Assembly: GCA_022316685.1 (NCBI GenBank)
Contig: JAKJHU010000106.1
Location: forward strand, 697,547 to 761,546
Direction: 5' to 3'
DNA: 64,000 nt
Source of the DNA: Progne subis subis
Taxonomy: Eukaryota; Chordata; Aves; Passeriformes; Hirundinidae
The notes under the pieces are model-generated. The model did no database searches and was not told the DNA's origin. It saw only the letters and a list, made by a program, of their open reading frames with translations. Shown here piece after piece: positions 28,401 to 43,400 of the stretch. Within the stretch, counting starts at the first letter, position 1, and every line of letters begins with the position of its first letter. Made by a program: the position numbers and the translations under genes.

Positions 28401-31400
28401 AAGCAGGAAAGAAAAGGCTGCAGTATGGCTTTGAGATGCAATGGGCTCAGCAGGCTCTGGGCATCAGTGTAAGAACTGTGAGGACACCCTGCCTGGGGGA
28501 GGTCAGGTGCAGCCCTCTTGCCCACTCCAACCCTCAAGACCCACGGGAGGATCAGAGGGGTCTGACAGCTTAGCACCAGGACATGCCAGGCACCCTCCCG
28601 GGGCTGTCAGCAAGGGTTGGATGGCCACAGCTCTGGGAGGAGCCTGGGTGAGTGTTCCTGCACAGCCACTGGTCCAGCACGTGTGGTTAGAGGTCTCCCC
28701 ATTACAGAAAAGAGCAGAAATCAACCCTGCCATGCCCCTCCTCACCACAGACCCGCCCTGTGGGTAGGTGGGCAGGGAACATGTCCGTGACAGGGACATT
28801 GAGTACATGAAGAACCTCAGGGCTTCTCCCCCAAGGGCCACGGGGGGCTGAGGAGCACACCGGGCAGGTGTATATACACACACAGCATAGCACTGGCCCT
28901 GCCTGCCCACCGCCAGCACTGACACCAGCGCCAGCCCACGTGCCAGCCCGCAGCCCCTGCCACGTCAACGCAAACTGTCCCCGTGTGCCGCTGAGCCAGC
29001 AGCTCCCGTACAGGAACTGCCACCACGCGGAGGGGCTGCTGGGGCAGGAGGCACTGTGGCACTTGCTGGATCCAGATGCCATCACTAGCACGTTGCTCAG
29101 AGCCAAACCCTGGCAGCTGCCTGCTCCTGAGGGCAGGGACTTCCTCCCACTGGCCCCTGGGCAGGGCAGCCAGCTCAGCCTGTCCTCGCTCCAGAGGACC
29201 CATCAGAGGGCAGGTAAATGGGTTGGAAAACATCCACTTAATGCTCTAATTTGTCTGTCACCCAAGGGTGACTGCAGCAGCAGCACCAAGCACCCCGTGC
29301 CACCTTCAGCCCAGCAAGGGGGAGGGAGCTGGAGCTGCCCTGCGGAGGAGGGCACTGCCCTGGGGATGGTGTGAACCCAGAACTAAAGGAGAATGTTTTG
29401 TTTTCAACTTCCACGGAAACAGATGGAGAAACTCGATATTCAACTAAAAGGAAAAAAAAAACGTTGTCAACAGAAAGCTAAAAATAGGTTTAAATTGAAT
29501 TAAAAAGAGAAAGAGAGAGAACAGAAAGTGAATGAATAAGAAACTAAAACACACCTGTGCCAGGAGTTGCATAAATGAATCAACAATATCAGGATGATCC
29601 CTGGGCCCTAAAATATAATAAAGATGTAACTTAAGAGAAAAATCATACAAACAGCAACTCAACATCATATAGTTATGTGATACAGAAAGAATTTACAAGT
29701 GAAAACAGGAGTGTAAGGGAGGAGGGGTGTGTGGGGAAAGGGATGGGCAACATGAGCAGCTTGAAGCAAGTTAAAGAAACAAAACATACAAAAAATCATG
29801 AAACTTGGAGAACCCAAGAACAGAAAGAAACTGCAAAGGAAAGGGTCTAGAGCCCCAGGGTCTCCAGCTAGCACCTGGGTGCTGCAGAGCCAAGGAGGAG
29901 ATCTTCATTTTCTTGGGGAGGAAGAGGAGGAGGAGCAGGGGCTAGCTGAGCACCATCTCCACAAGGAGAATTATAGCTTTTGCACTGTGGGGACTGAGCA
30001 GGTGTCTTCAGAGCACTGTTTGGTCCTGGAAGGTAACTGCAAGTGAACGACAACACCTCAGCAAATGCTTGACAGGCCTGGCTGGGCTCAGACGTGCACA
30101 TGCTTGTCACCAGCGTCAGCTGCTCAGGAGACCCTGGCACAGACACCTTCCCACCCCATTCCCAGATGCTCTCTAGGACGGTGAGTCCAGGACCCTCCTG
30201 GAGGTCTCCTCCAGCATCCTCATGGGAGAGAGCAGCTCAGTACCCAGAGATCTCTGTGCCAGCACCACTCACCCTACCTTGGCATCTGACTGTGCACACT
30301 CCCTTCCTGGCCCTTGTAGGCTCAGGCATGCCCCCCTTCTCCCGCCACACGTGGGCTCAGCAGAAGGGGCTTGCCCTGCCCAGAGCTGGCCCCCCACCCA
30401 AGGGGACAGTCCTGGGCACACACCAAGCTGAACAGCCGTTTGCCTGAGCAAAGCTCGCATCCAAGTGTTGGCACAGCTCGGGCTCTGTCCCCTCCCTTTT
30501 CCTCCTGCAGACGTGCCTGCTGCTGCCTGGAGGCATCATCAGCTCCCCAGCACCAAGGCAAAAGGGTTCCAGCACAGACACATCCACACGCCGCTGGCAC
30601 GAGCGGGGACCGCTCCTGATATCCGAGGAAGCCTGGCCTACTCGTCGCTGACCACAGCGACACCTCAGCACAGTGGGGTTTGCTCGGACCGTGGCGTGAT
30701 GATGAAGCAGGGCTCCTCGTGTCTCCCCCCACCTCTCTAGAGAGCTCTGAACCTTGAGCTAGAGGACAGCATCACCCTACCTGGCACCCAGCCATGAGCA
30801 AAGGACGAGACCCCTTGGGGGCCGCACATGGTAATGCTGAAGGACCAGATTCAGCAGCTCTAATGTACATTTGTCTGTCACAGGGCAGGTCCCCAAGATG
30901 CAGAGGGGAGCCATGGTGTAAAGGAGCCTGTTCTAACCCCATTTGCTTTCTGTAGGGTGGGCAGTGAGCCAAAGAGGGGCCTCTGCCCTGCAGGAGAACA
31001 CCAGCATCCTCAGCAATCACAGCAGGGACTTGCTGGCCACCAGTGACTCTGAAAAAGTAATTTCCCAGCTGTTCACACACACATTCTCCTGCTTATGTGA
31101 GAGCCTTATTTCAGGCCACTACGAGCAGCAGTGGTCCCCAGAGAAGCCCCAAGATCTTCCTGTGGGCACAGCCTCCCTGCCAAGCTGGACTGCAGTTCCA
31201 GTTTGACCCTCGCTGCACGTGATATCCAGCCTGGGCTGCTGTAACAGTACAGAGGTCCAGAGCACTCAGGGGTTTCCTGCTTCTGTTGCCTGCAGGGAAG
31301 GTACCCACCTTCCAGGGATTGGGATGAATCCAAGAAACTGAGATGGCCCCAATTAGCTTAGCTAGGAGTGAAAACAGCCATTCCTGGTAAGACGCCTCCA

Positions 31401-34400
31401 GACTCCATGCATGCCAAAGCCTGACAACAGCCCCAGTGCGAAGACAGGCTAATCCTACATACCTTGCTGGAACAGGGTCAGTGTGACTGAGGTAACGAGC
31501 AAGAAGAGGGCCTTGATGGGAGGGAAGTGGGCAGGCTCATGGGCAAAGATGTGAACCAGCTGCAAAAGAGAGAGAAGGATGGAAGCTTCTGCTGGCCCTG
31601 CACATCCCCAGCGTCCCAAGCACAGTGCCATACCTGCCGGGTGAGTTCAATGGCAGAGACCTGGGGTATGGTGCTGTACATCTGCCCCAGCATCTCACAC
31701 AGCTGAGGCACCATGGGGGCAAAATCATCCAGGAGGGTCTTCACAGACTTCTCAAATATGGCACAGACAGACTGTGGGAAAAGAGGGACTGCATGAGCAA
31801 TGGGCATCAGCAGACCACTCCCAGGGCTTAATGGATGGGTCCCAGGGGAGAGAAGAGCTGGCAGTGGGGATAGGGACCAGCCAGGCAAAGGGCTCAGACC
31901 TGCGCTGGAACTGGTGGCCTGCCCTGCAGCCACTGGCTGCTCCCAGTGATCAGGAAACACTCTTCCCACCCTTCCCTTCCAGCAGGAAGGCTCCCCAAGG
32001 GCTGGGGAGAAATGGCTGGTGGGATGTTGCACATGGGCATTACTGGACTGAACAAACTGGACAAGCACCAGATGATACAGGTCCAGTTCAGAACAGAGAT
32101 GTTCTCTTAGAGAACATAGGTTGGGTAGATCCCATCTCCCTGCTCATGACAGGACCAGTTACTGGAGAGAAGCAGAGCTGATGAAGGAAGACAGACAAGA
32201 AATGACTTGATGCTGCTGGTAACAGCAAGCAGCACTGGTCCAGATAACCTAGCAAGCCATCTCTCTCACAGGCTATCACCCAGAGTTTGTCCTTTGCTGT
32301 CCTCCTCTCAGGTCAGCAAGGACAGGCAGAGCTGCAGGGAATATACAGGTGAAGCTGGGTTACCTCCACCACTTGGGCATCATTCAGCCACTTGCTGAGA
32401 ACCTTCTGTATGAGCTGGAAGACTTGCTGCAGAACCACCACCACCTATAAGGAATGAGAGACACTGAAGTGAATTGGACCCCATGGCACTGGGGAGATTG
32501 AAGACTAAGCATGGCCTGGACTCAAACCTTTGGGCACCACCCCTCTCCAAAGCTGGACAGCATTTTTCTGAAGCAGCCTGGCACATCTCACAGTTGGCAG
32601 GTAGCACACAGGCCATCCTCCAGAGCAGCACATAGCCAAGAGGCATCCAAAAGGGAAGCCATCTCTGTCCACCTCAGGAGAGGTGAAGGAACTATTTTAG
32701 CTGGAATAAACTAGCACTACCCTCTTGCTGGCACATGCTGCATTCCCCATCAACCCCCCTCTCCTACAGTGAGTTGTGAGGTTTTGGCCAGTCTGTGGCA
32801 GAGAACACAGAGCTATCGCTCTACTCACTGGGTTGGGTCCTTGCTGCACTGGCAGTTTTTTGACCTCGGTGCTTTCATGGTCGTCATCGTGGTGGCTGAT
32901 GTCTAGGGTGGTGAAGAGGTTGGAAAGCAGGCCCAGGATGTGGATGATGGCCAGCCTGTTGGAGGGATTGGGCTGCCAGGGAAAATAAAGCCGAAGTGTG
33001 ACACAGACTGCACTACTCAATCACAGTCATGTCTTTGGGATGCTGAGGAACTAGAACTGCAGAGGCAAAATGCCAGAAAGAGGTTCCCTTGAGCCCATGT
33101 TTAAGAGTGCTGCATTAGCACAGCAGCCCCAGGGCTACAGCCAGCAGCAGAAACCACTTCTGGATGGAGGTAGCACACAGGCACTCACCGTTTCATCAGC
33201 CAGCTTTTCCAGCTGCTGGATGTAGGGGGTGATCAGGGAGTGCAGGTTCTTCAGGATCTCCTCCACTTGCAGTGCAGAAAGCAGGAAACCAAGAGCCTGC
33301 ATCAGCCACATGCACTGGCTTGTCTGGGACAGAGAAGACACAACAGGGCACGTTTATTGCCTAGCCCACAGCCCATCCTCTGACAGCTGCCAGGGTCCCA
33401 GCTGGGTGTGCCACAGCTCCTGAGCTGCTCTGTCTAGGTCCCTTTAGTTGCATCTTACTGCAGGAGATGGGAACAGCTCCCTAACAGCTTCTGTTCCAAG
33501 GGAACAGGAGCTCTGGCTTCAGCACACTTGGCCTCTTCCCAGCATCTGCCACGGAAAGACCAGTTGGTGTCCAGAGATCTCCATGCTGGCATCACTCGCC
33601 CTAACTTGACACACCATCCTTTGCACAGCCTGTCTCAGCCATCCTGCCCTAGGCACAGGCAAGGCTGGGGCTCAGTTTCTACACTTATCTCCCTTCTTCC
33701 TCTTGAAAACATGCCTGTCATCTTGGTATCCTTGGGTTTGGAGAGACTGGGAACTGCTAGAGTTAAGCCTCCTCCCCTCTAGGGGACATACCCTCCTGAC
33801 ACAACCCCAGCTTGTGTGGGTGAAGTGAAGCCTGGCAGCACAGCGAAGGGCAGCCAGCAGGTTCTCCTGATCCTGCATACCATGGATGCAGTGCTAAGCT
33901 CTCCTCTGGGGACAGCTTTGCATCTTCAGCTAAGCATGACTAAGAGGGCATGGGGGGCAAGGAGAATCAGCAGAGGTGTGATTCAGCCTCTCTTACCTTG
34001 TGAATCTGCTTCATCAACACCTCCTGTCAAAGGGAAAGGAAAAGAAGAGGGTGAGTACTACAGAAAGGCCCTTCCCTTCCAGGAGGCAGGACTGACAACA
34101 GGAGGAAGGATTGACACAGGAGGTCAAGACAACTAACACCAGTGTGGGCCCAGACAAACATTGTGTGCTCCTCACAACCTGCCACAGGCAAGAACTAAAA
34201 TTCTTGTCCCCTGAGCCCAGCCCACTCAGCCACCCAGCAAGGGGAGCTCCTGGTTTGGATGGGCTCTGCAGCAGGATTGCTCAAGGAGTCAGCCTCAGCC
34301 AGGGTTTCCTTATTCCAGTGACAGTGTTCCCCAGGCTTTAAAAGCAAAGATGCTTTTAAGAACTCTTCACCTCTCTGCTCCCATGTATATCCTGGCAGCT

Positions 34401-37400
34401 TGCCCAAGTCCTGCTCTTCTAGTGCCTCAGGACTCCGAGCCTCACCTGCCCCGAATCTTGATAGTCAAGAAGGAGCATAGGACAAGCTGCTCCAGGGATC
34501 AGCTCAGTCTCCAAGGAGAGGCTGGAACACCAGGGCACTGCCCTCCAAGATGCTAGCAGTGGCACTAGCAGCATGGCAGGTGCACAGCTGGCAGGCTGCT
34601 GCTCCCAGCAAGGCAAACAAAACCCCAGGGGAAGGACAGACACCCACGTGCAACCACAGCAGACCCCTTGGCAGTCGTGTCTGTGTCTGCCACTGGCTGC
34701 CATTTCTGCATTTGCAGAAGGACACAGGGCCTGGCACATGGGTTAACTAGCCTGCAAACAAAACAGACAAAAAATCTCCTGTGCCAAGCAAGATACCCTG
34801 AGCTGCTCCTTTGTCCCCCTGCCTTGATCCTGTGCACAGAGCACATCCCAGGTCACCACCACACGTCCACCTGCATCCAGCTCCTACCTGTGACACAGCG
34901 ACAATGTTGGCAGCATAAGGTGGCAGGTCGTACTTGCACTCTCGGCAGATCTTTTTCAGGGTGGAGACGCTGGAGATGGAGAGCTCAGGGTTGCCCAAGG
35001 CTTGGAGCACCAGTGGTAACACATTGTTAATCATGACAGGGTGGTCAGCCAGCCACTCAGACAGGGACCCTGCAAACACAGACGGGATCAGACTGCAGGA
35101 CTGCACCACAGGTTCTTGCTCTCTGCGTTCTGCGATGTCCAGCTTTGCTTTACACCACTGGTATTGCTGGGCAGACGTGGTCACAGGGGAGGCTTTCCCT
35201 CCCCAGCCCAGCCCACTCACCGATAGTGAACATGACGGTGTCAGCAAGCTGCACGTTGCTGATGCTGATGCGGGGAATGAGGCCAATCAGTCCTGGCACC
35301 ACATCGGAGTAGTTTACATCGATGGTCTCAGCAATGGACTGGAAGCCGTAGAGCAAGGCCTCCGTGTGCTGCCAGGGTGGGAGAGGCACTGTCAGAGCCA
35401 TGCACTGGCCCCTGATGCCCAAGGTTGCCCCAGCTCCACACACCAGCTCAGCACCCCCACAGTGGCTGAAGAGGCTAATTCCTCGGCAGCACGAAGGACA
35501 GGGAGGCAAAAAAACCTATTCCTCTCCACAGCAGACCCTGGAGAGCCTGTACGCGTGCTGGCAAGGTGCTCATGCTCCTCATGCTGTCATGTCCCTTTGC
35601 TTTCAATGCCCCACTGAGGGCAAGGACAGGTCCCTGAGGGCTGGTAGCTGTCAGCCTGGCACCTGGGTCCCCTTGCTCACCTGCCACGTGGATGGCTGCT
35701 CCGTGTTGGTCAGGAGACGTCCCAGTTTGTCATAGAGGCTGCTCAGGAGCTCAGCGCCCAGCATCTCGTACACGTACATCAGCGTGTCAGAGATGTCCAC
35801 CCTGCAGAGAACACGGGTGTCTCCAAAGGCTGTCCCCAACCCATGCAGAGAGCTCCATGTGGGGACACATCACTTTCTCTCCAGGGCACAGACACTGCTC
35901 ATATAAGCACACTGTCCCAAACAACAGAGTGATCCTATGGCCTCTTGGGCAGGGTAACTGGTCCTGTGCCAAAATTTCACCAAATGAACTAAACCAACTC
36001 ATTTTCACATTACTACCACAGCCAAAACAGCTCTTGATGGGAGGAATCTCCTCTGTGTCTCTCCTTGGCTCATCATACAGCACTCAGTCTCCAGGGTGGC
36101 AGAATGCTACCCCTGCATCCTCACCTACCTGACAAGCAAATCCAAATCTCCCACTTGTACCTGTATATCCGGAACTGCTCCTTCTCATCCGAAGACCAGA
36201 AGCCATACTCCTCATCGGAGGGGAACTGGGCTTTGTGCAGCAGCACGTCCACCAGCTGGAAGTAGACAGGCCTGTAGACCTGCTGGTACACCGCCTGCTT
36301 GTCTGGCTCAAAGGACAGGATATCATCCTGGAGCAGGAGGAGGAATAAATACATCAGGTGTTGCAGGGAAAGGAATACAGAACTAATATGCTTTCTGCAC
36401 AGGGGACTCAGGCACATCTCTCAGATCTGGTGGGACCTGTCATGCCTTGGAAAGCTGCATTTCCAGCTCCCTAAGATCCACTTGATGCTGTGCCCTTCTG
36501 CAGCGGCAGCATTATCTAGGGGCAAGATGCCAGAAGCCCCAGAAGGTGGGTGAACCCTCAGACAGCACTGGGGGTGGCAGTGTCCTGCCATATCCTATCC
36601 TTGGAAGCACGTGTGCCTCAGACTGCTGTGAGAGAGCTGACCAAGCACAGCACCCTCCTGCATGCACCTGTAACCTCAGACCCATCTGGAGAAGCAGCAA
36701 GAGGTGGTGGGAGCCTCAGCCTGGCCTCGTGCAGCAGAGGAGCTGCTGGCAAGGCTCTGACTTCGCTCCCCTCCCTGCCCACGCTCAGCCACGCCACATT
36801 AGATTGTGGAGGAATGGAGCTGAGGGATGAAAGGGAGCTAAAAATAGAGCACAGTGTGGCAGGGCTGCTCTGCCAACCTAGGGAACACTGACCCTGGGCC
36901 AGGGACCTCAAACTGGGCAGCCACCAGAGCCATGCTCTCGTTCCTGCCTGCTGCAGGCACACAGCAAGGAGCTAAACAACCAGGTCTGCCGATGGAAAGA
37001 AAATAAATTAACATGAAGTTTTAATTGGTTCTGTTAATGAGGCCCTTAAAAGATGGCTCACACTTCTAAGGAGGACCGGTGGCAGAAAGAGCCAGCTACA
37101 GTGCCAGCATTTCCCAGGTATGTGCCCTGCCCTAGCTGCAAGGGCAGGGCAGGGAGTGAGGACATCAGAAGTCCCTGGGATCAATTAAATCCCATGCACT
37201 GGTGCCTCTGGCCCTGCCTGGAGGGCAGAGCCCAGGCAGGCTGTCCACAAGAGTCACTGACCTGCAGTGTGTACCAGAAGGTGAGGGTCAAGGAACTGGT
37301 GGTTTCATTGACAGGGTAGTGTCCAGGGATGCCAGTGCAGAACATGATCATGTTGACCAGGGCCAGAAAACTCTGCCAGTGCTCCACCTGGTCCAGGAGG

Positions 37401-40400
37401 GCTCTGGGAAGCAGAGAGCATGGTCAGAGTGTCAGTTCTGCTTGTGAGCCCAACTCCTCTGCCCTGACACATGTCACTGGGTGCAGGACAGGCCCTGGAC
37501 AAAGCAGCATGTGAGGAGCAGCAGGCTGCTCCAAGCTCGCTCCCCCTCCTGGGCACCATCCCCAGCACTCACCGGGAATGGTTCTCGCCCAAGGCCACAG
37601 CGATGCGGCAGATTCCGTGCGACGTCTCCATGTCCCCGCTCTGGACTGCCTGGCGCAGCTGCTCTTGGAGCCCCAGCACGGGCGGGATGAGCTTGAGGAG
37701 GGTGTTCACGTACCTGCAAGCACAGCCTGGAGTCAGCGCCAGGCACCCCCTCCCTGGCATGGGCTGCCATGATATCCATTCCTCCTGATGCTCTCCCAGG
37801 GCTCCTGCCCAGCTCTGCCTACTTGAAGGCTGCTTTGTGCAATGGGATGCGTGCAGGAGCCCTCAGTGCATTACATGAACTCTCCTTGCAGCCTGTGGTG
37901 TTAGGACAAAAGCTGCAGCCCCGAGCACTGTTGTTGCAGAGCCCCTGCAAGTGAAGAGAAGTGCTAAGCCCATCAGCTCTGGGCAAACCCCCCAGTGCAC
38001 CACGGCGTGGATCCCTGCCTCTGCCCACCCACAACTGCCAGCGGGGCTGCCAGCACCTCCAACCTGCCACTGCCACAACCAGCTGTGAGGGAGCCGTGCC
38101 TGGGCACAGCAGCATCGATGTGCAGCAGAACAGCAGCGAGGGCAGACCTGTGTGCTCCTCCCACCATGCTTGCAAGCCCTCAGATTTGCACAGAGGCAGT
38201 CCGAGCTGCCAGTGGGAAACCACGAGACTCTCCGGCTTGGGCACATCCAGACCGTGTGGCATGTCTGGGATGAAGTGGGCAGCCACCGTTGTCCCACCCT
38301 AGGGCCAATGCTGGCCCCGCGGCACATTCCGGGCTGCCACAGCCGTGCGGCACTGCTCTCCCACATCCCATCCCGCACATCAGCCTCCCCTCCGCTGCCT
38401 GTAAGGAATGGTAACCAAGGCAACGGGAAGGAGGCAGCCAAGGTGAAAGGCAGCCCAGGGCCCCTGGAGAGAGGCCGTGCTGGAGGCTGATGAGCAGCCT
38501 GCCTTTTCCCTGCCATTTCCCTGCCCACCCAGGCGTGTTATCTGCAGCCGCAGCCTGTGCTCTCCGCCCGCCCCCTACACGTAGGTGCGGGGCTAAGGAT
38601 GCTTGGAGTGGGAGGCATACATGATTCCAGCTCTCCTGTGCCCACCCTGGGGAAGAGATGTGACTGCTGACACCAGGACAGCCACACATCCACCCCGGAG
38701 TGGCAGGGTGCCTTTTGCTATGGATGATCTAGGAGAGAACAAAGCCATTGGTGCCATCGGTGCAGGGACAGAGTTGTGCTGGTGGTGGCAGCTTTCTCTC
38801 TGGGTCACCAGGAGAAGACAAAGGAAACAAGTTGTCTACAATCCCAGCTGTCATCCCAGCATTCCCTCTGTGCTGCTGGGGTCACTCTCCTCTTGCCCTC
38901 TCCCCCAGAGAAAATCACACAGAAAAGGGTTTATTTTTGCATAAATCATTTCCAAGCCTCTGATGCCCTGTGAGTTACGCATGTCGCAGCATAGGAACAA
39001 TGCAATGATGGAGAATTTGGAAATTCCATAGCTCCTCTCCCTGGGAACCAATGGTGCATGCAGGATAGGCCCAAGGGAATCAGGGCAGTGCCCAGACAAA
39101 AAGCCACAGGGAACCTTCCACTGCTCCAATGGAAGGCAAAGCCATCCTTCCTCCACAGCTCTGGGTTCACATTACCCTAGGGAGGTTTTTATGTCTTTAT
39201 GACTTTTTCTGACAAGGATCCTGCTTCCGCCAGTTACGTTGAAACACTCACAGTGCCTGAACCTGAGCTGATCCTCTGGAATCCCTGCACAGCTAACAGA
39301 GATGACCACCTAGATTTGCTTCCATCCTGCAATCCCATATTATTGAAGACTTCTAGAAAACGTTGAGTGAACCATGTCTCCTGAGCACTACCTTGCTCTG
39401 CTAACTGTTCTGCAGACATAAGGGCATCCTGGATGCAAGGGTCTCTAGCCAGGAGGAAAATGGAAATTTAACCAATCACCCAAGACCTGTGGTCAAGTCA
39501 GCCAGAGCTGAGCTGCTCTAGTCCATATCCAGGAGCATGGAGCCCCAGGTCACCCCACCTGACCAGTGCTGCTTTCCAGCCCAGGGGGACCAGCTGATGC
39601 CACATTCCTGACCAGGTGCAGAGCTTGCCCCAGGAGGTGCTGCCAGACACCACTTCCCACCCCCCACATCACTGTCAGGCAGAAGAAGACAAAACCATCC
39701 CAGCTCAAAGGAGCCCCTGGGTGCCCAGCTTGTTTCCAGCAGCCAAAAACTGTGAATGCCTGTGTAAGAGTCTATGAACATGGCAGCCACATGGTGACTC
39801 TTGCCCATACAGTTCCCTGCAGTGATTTGCCTTAGCCTTCCTCAGCAGGGTTTGCTATCCCAGTATTTAGGAGCTGAGGAAATTTTGCTTTCATGAGTTT
39901 GTCTGGTCCCTTCCCAAAGCCCAATGAACTGCAGCATTTGCAGCTCCCTCTGGGGGACCAGCACCTACTGTTGCTCTTCTCACAACCCTCTGCAAACTGC
40001 ACTTCTGTGGGGGACAACCTGTAGAAGGCATATGGGACAATCTCATCCTTCCTGATCCAAAATCTGAGCCATCTCTTGATGAGATAATAACCCAATCTTA
40101 TTAAAAACCTGCTTCTAATGAAGCTCTTGGAACACTCCTTAAGTGAAACTCCTCTTCAAAAATTCAGCACTGGATACCAAGACCAGAAAGAGATGGGCTG
40201 TATACCATCCCACATGGACACCTGCAATCCTGCCAGGTCCATCACTGTAGCAACACCCTGCTGTTTCAGAGAGGAGATTCAGTGTCCAACATCCGTGCTC
40301 CGTAACTCCCACCATGGGCACACACCACGGGGAGATCCCTATCTCACTCCAATGCTACCCACTGCACTACAGGGAGGCCAAGTGCCACATGCCAGCTCTC

Positions 40401-43400
40401 CCCTTGCAGCACTGTGCTGCCAAGCTCTCTGACCCATTTAGCTGAGTGGATAATCCTCAAATGAGATGGAAAATAGAGCCCAAGACTCTCCTCTGCAAAT
40501 GAGATGCAGCAGTATCTCCATCCTCCCCTCCCGCAACTCAGGAGCTTCCCACCACCTTCAAGACAAGAGACGTGCTCAGAGATGTTCCAGTGCTAGCTCC
40601 TGGCCCAGCCTCCAAGGCTTCTTCTCAGGAATTTCATTTCCGAACAAAGGAGCAGCATCAAGACTCCAGCAACACCCAGCAAATCCCCTTCTCTGGGTTC
40701 ACAGGGCTCCCATCCACCTGGCAGGTAGAGAGATCAAACACTTGGCACCTACACATCTCTGGTGCATCATCTCTAGTAACACCTCAGAGGCAGGAAACCA
40801 CTCACTGCTCCTTGCAAGCAGGGAAATGGGAGCTGCCAGCACAATTGACTTACCCCAGAGTGAGGCAGCACCGGGGCCACGTGGTCCTTACCCACGAGTT
40901 CACACCTGGACACAGGTGCTGTGGCAGGAGAGCTGCCTTGAAAGGTGGTGCTCCCCTGAGAAGATGACCCACAAACTATCTAACCCTCAGTCAGAAGCAA
41001 AGTTCATGAGCCACTGAGACTTCTGGTGGCAGAAGCACATCTGCATGAACACCTCTGCAGCACCATCAGAGAAGACAGCTGGGAGGGAGCGAGGGGGGAA
41101 AGCACTCAGGGAACCCATGGCAAAGTGGAGAGTCCCAAGACTAACCCTCTCATGGAGGAATGCCCTAATAAGCTCTGGAGAGGACCATGCCCGCAGCCAA
41201 GAATGCTCTGAGCCTGCTGCCAAGGGCCCTGCGGAAACAAAGGCAAGAGACCATGGAGGAAGAGAGCAGCTGAAGGGCAGCAGGGAACTCCCAGACTATC
41301 AAGATTAGAGACAGAAAGGTCAGGAGACTCCCCTGGGGGCTCTGGGGAAGAGCTGGATCCACTTTGGCTGAGTGACAAAGCCGGAGGGCAGGGACAGCTG
41401 GCACTAGAGGATGAAGGAGGAAGAACACATTATCGTGGACACAAGAAACAAAGGGGAGGAGAGCGTCCACCAGGGCTGGGAAGCAGCCAACACCACACGC
41501 TGCCTGGCAGGGCATCCCTGTGACAATGCCACCGCTGTCCCCACGTCCCGGGGCAGGAGCTGCACCAGGCTCACACACTGGGGAGCCTTTCAGGCCAGCT
41601 GCCTGCCCTGTCCCGGCCATTGCCCACACGTCTACAGACAGGAGGGTGCTCTGCATGGCTGATGATGCCTCCAGGAAGGAGAGCAAGTACTGAAGATTCT
41701 GTAAGGGAGCAGCCAGCATGGTAGGTCTGAATGGGGCCAAAAACTGCATGGCAGGTCAGCATAGAAGCAGAGAGGAAACCCCACTGTCAGTCACACTTCT
41801 CTCCACAATTCACTTTGAAAGCTCAGCAGAAAACTCAGCCTTTTAATGCAATCAAAGAGCAGCACTGCTATTTCTGCACAATGGAATCACGCCCAAGGGA
41901 CTTCTGAGACTCGAGGGAAATGGAAAGCAGGAAGACAGAGTCCAACATTTCAGAACTGCAGAAGACCTTCTCACACCTCACTTTTAGCCCCAGACCTGCT
42001 ACAAGGGTCTGAGCCGGATCACAGCCTTTGCCAGGCACAAGAAAAAACGTCTTGTGGTCACCTTCTAAACGCTAGCAAATGAGGCAACCCCTCCCCCATC
42101 CAGCAACACATTAAAATCCTCATGGGTCCCTTTGTGCCCCAGGATTTGCAGTCCACAGATGCAACTCCTCCTCACTAAAATGGACAGCCCCAGGCTACCC
42201 TAGAGCTGGGGAACATGCAGGCTGCCCCCACCCTTAACCAAGGGGAGGACCAGGGCTCACAACGGCAGGGGCAGCATCATTCCCACCGCTGCAGAGGGTG
42301 GGAGCCTGCATGATGTGCAGTGATGCACAGGGCATGCACAGTGGCAGCAGCTCAGCTCAGCCTTCAAGGAAACCCTCCTCTTTGGGGGAAGGTTGCTAAG
42401 CAGCCAGGAAGGGATGTGGCCACGGGAACTGGAGATGTACTGTCCCTCCTGCAGGCATTGGTCCCATGAGCTGACAGCAGCTCAGGCAATGCAGCCAAGC
42501 AGACAAGCTTGGAGCCCCACAGCACAGCCCCAGCAGGACCAGCTCAGCTGCTCCCAGGGCAGCCATGGCCACAGACAAAGGATGAGCCCTTGGCTGGCAC
42601 AAGCTGGTGGAGCCAAGAGGAGGGGAAAAAAAATGACAGATCTGGTTTTATTATCTCTGCATTGAATCAGCTCCTTGGCTGGACCAGCAGCACAAGGCAG
42701 AGGAAGGTCTCTGAACTTCTGCTGGCAGAGTCGGGCAGTTGCTCTCTGGTTGGCTGCTGCAGGACCTGACACAAGGAGCCAGAAGCAAGCATCCTCATCT
42801 GCCTCAGAGGCCAGCATGAATATGGGCTGCAGCTGCCCAAGCCTTCACGGACTCTACAAGTCAGCCGTAGTGCAAAGCATTCCAGGACCAACCACAAGAA
42901 ACCAACAGCCTCAAACTGCTTTTGATACTCTCCCACTTCCAAGCTTGTCATCATTACCTTCAGAGCCAACGACAGCTAGAAAAAGCCTGAGATTTTTCCT
43001 TCCCACCCTGTTTCCCTGCTGATGTCCAGGAGCACCAAACTACAGCACACAGGAGAGGCTGCCCTTACCTCTGGGCATCGGGCTGGGAAATAGCATTGAC
43101 CACAGCCTCCACTGCTGTGTCAAAGAGCTCTGGGTCCTGCAGGGAGGTGAAAGCTGCCTGGATGAGGTTCTCGCAGTCCATCAGCGGGATCTCCAGCTGA
43201 ACCCAGCTGGAGAAGCACTTCAGCACCTTCTGCTTGATGAAACCCGGGGAGTCCTGCTGCTGCAGCAGCTGCTCCAGCAAAGGGAAGACAGAGCCACACT
43301 CCTGTGCCAGGACACTGCGTACCTGGCCCTTGCGGTACTGCGGGAGGCGGCTGGTCTGAAACTCCTCCGGCAGCACCGTCAGCAGCTCCAGGAGCGCCAG

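Noticed and set aside
28868..29374. 168-codon plus-strand open frame in IPO13 intron 15
   Set aside because: No recognisable domain and no supporting splice structure; composition is like the flanking intron.
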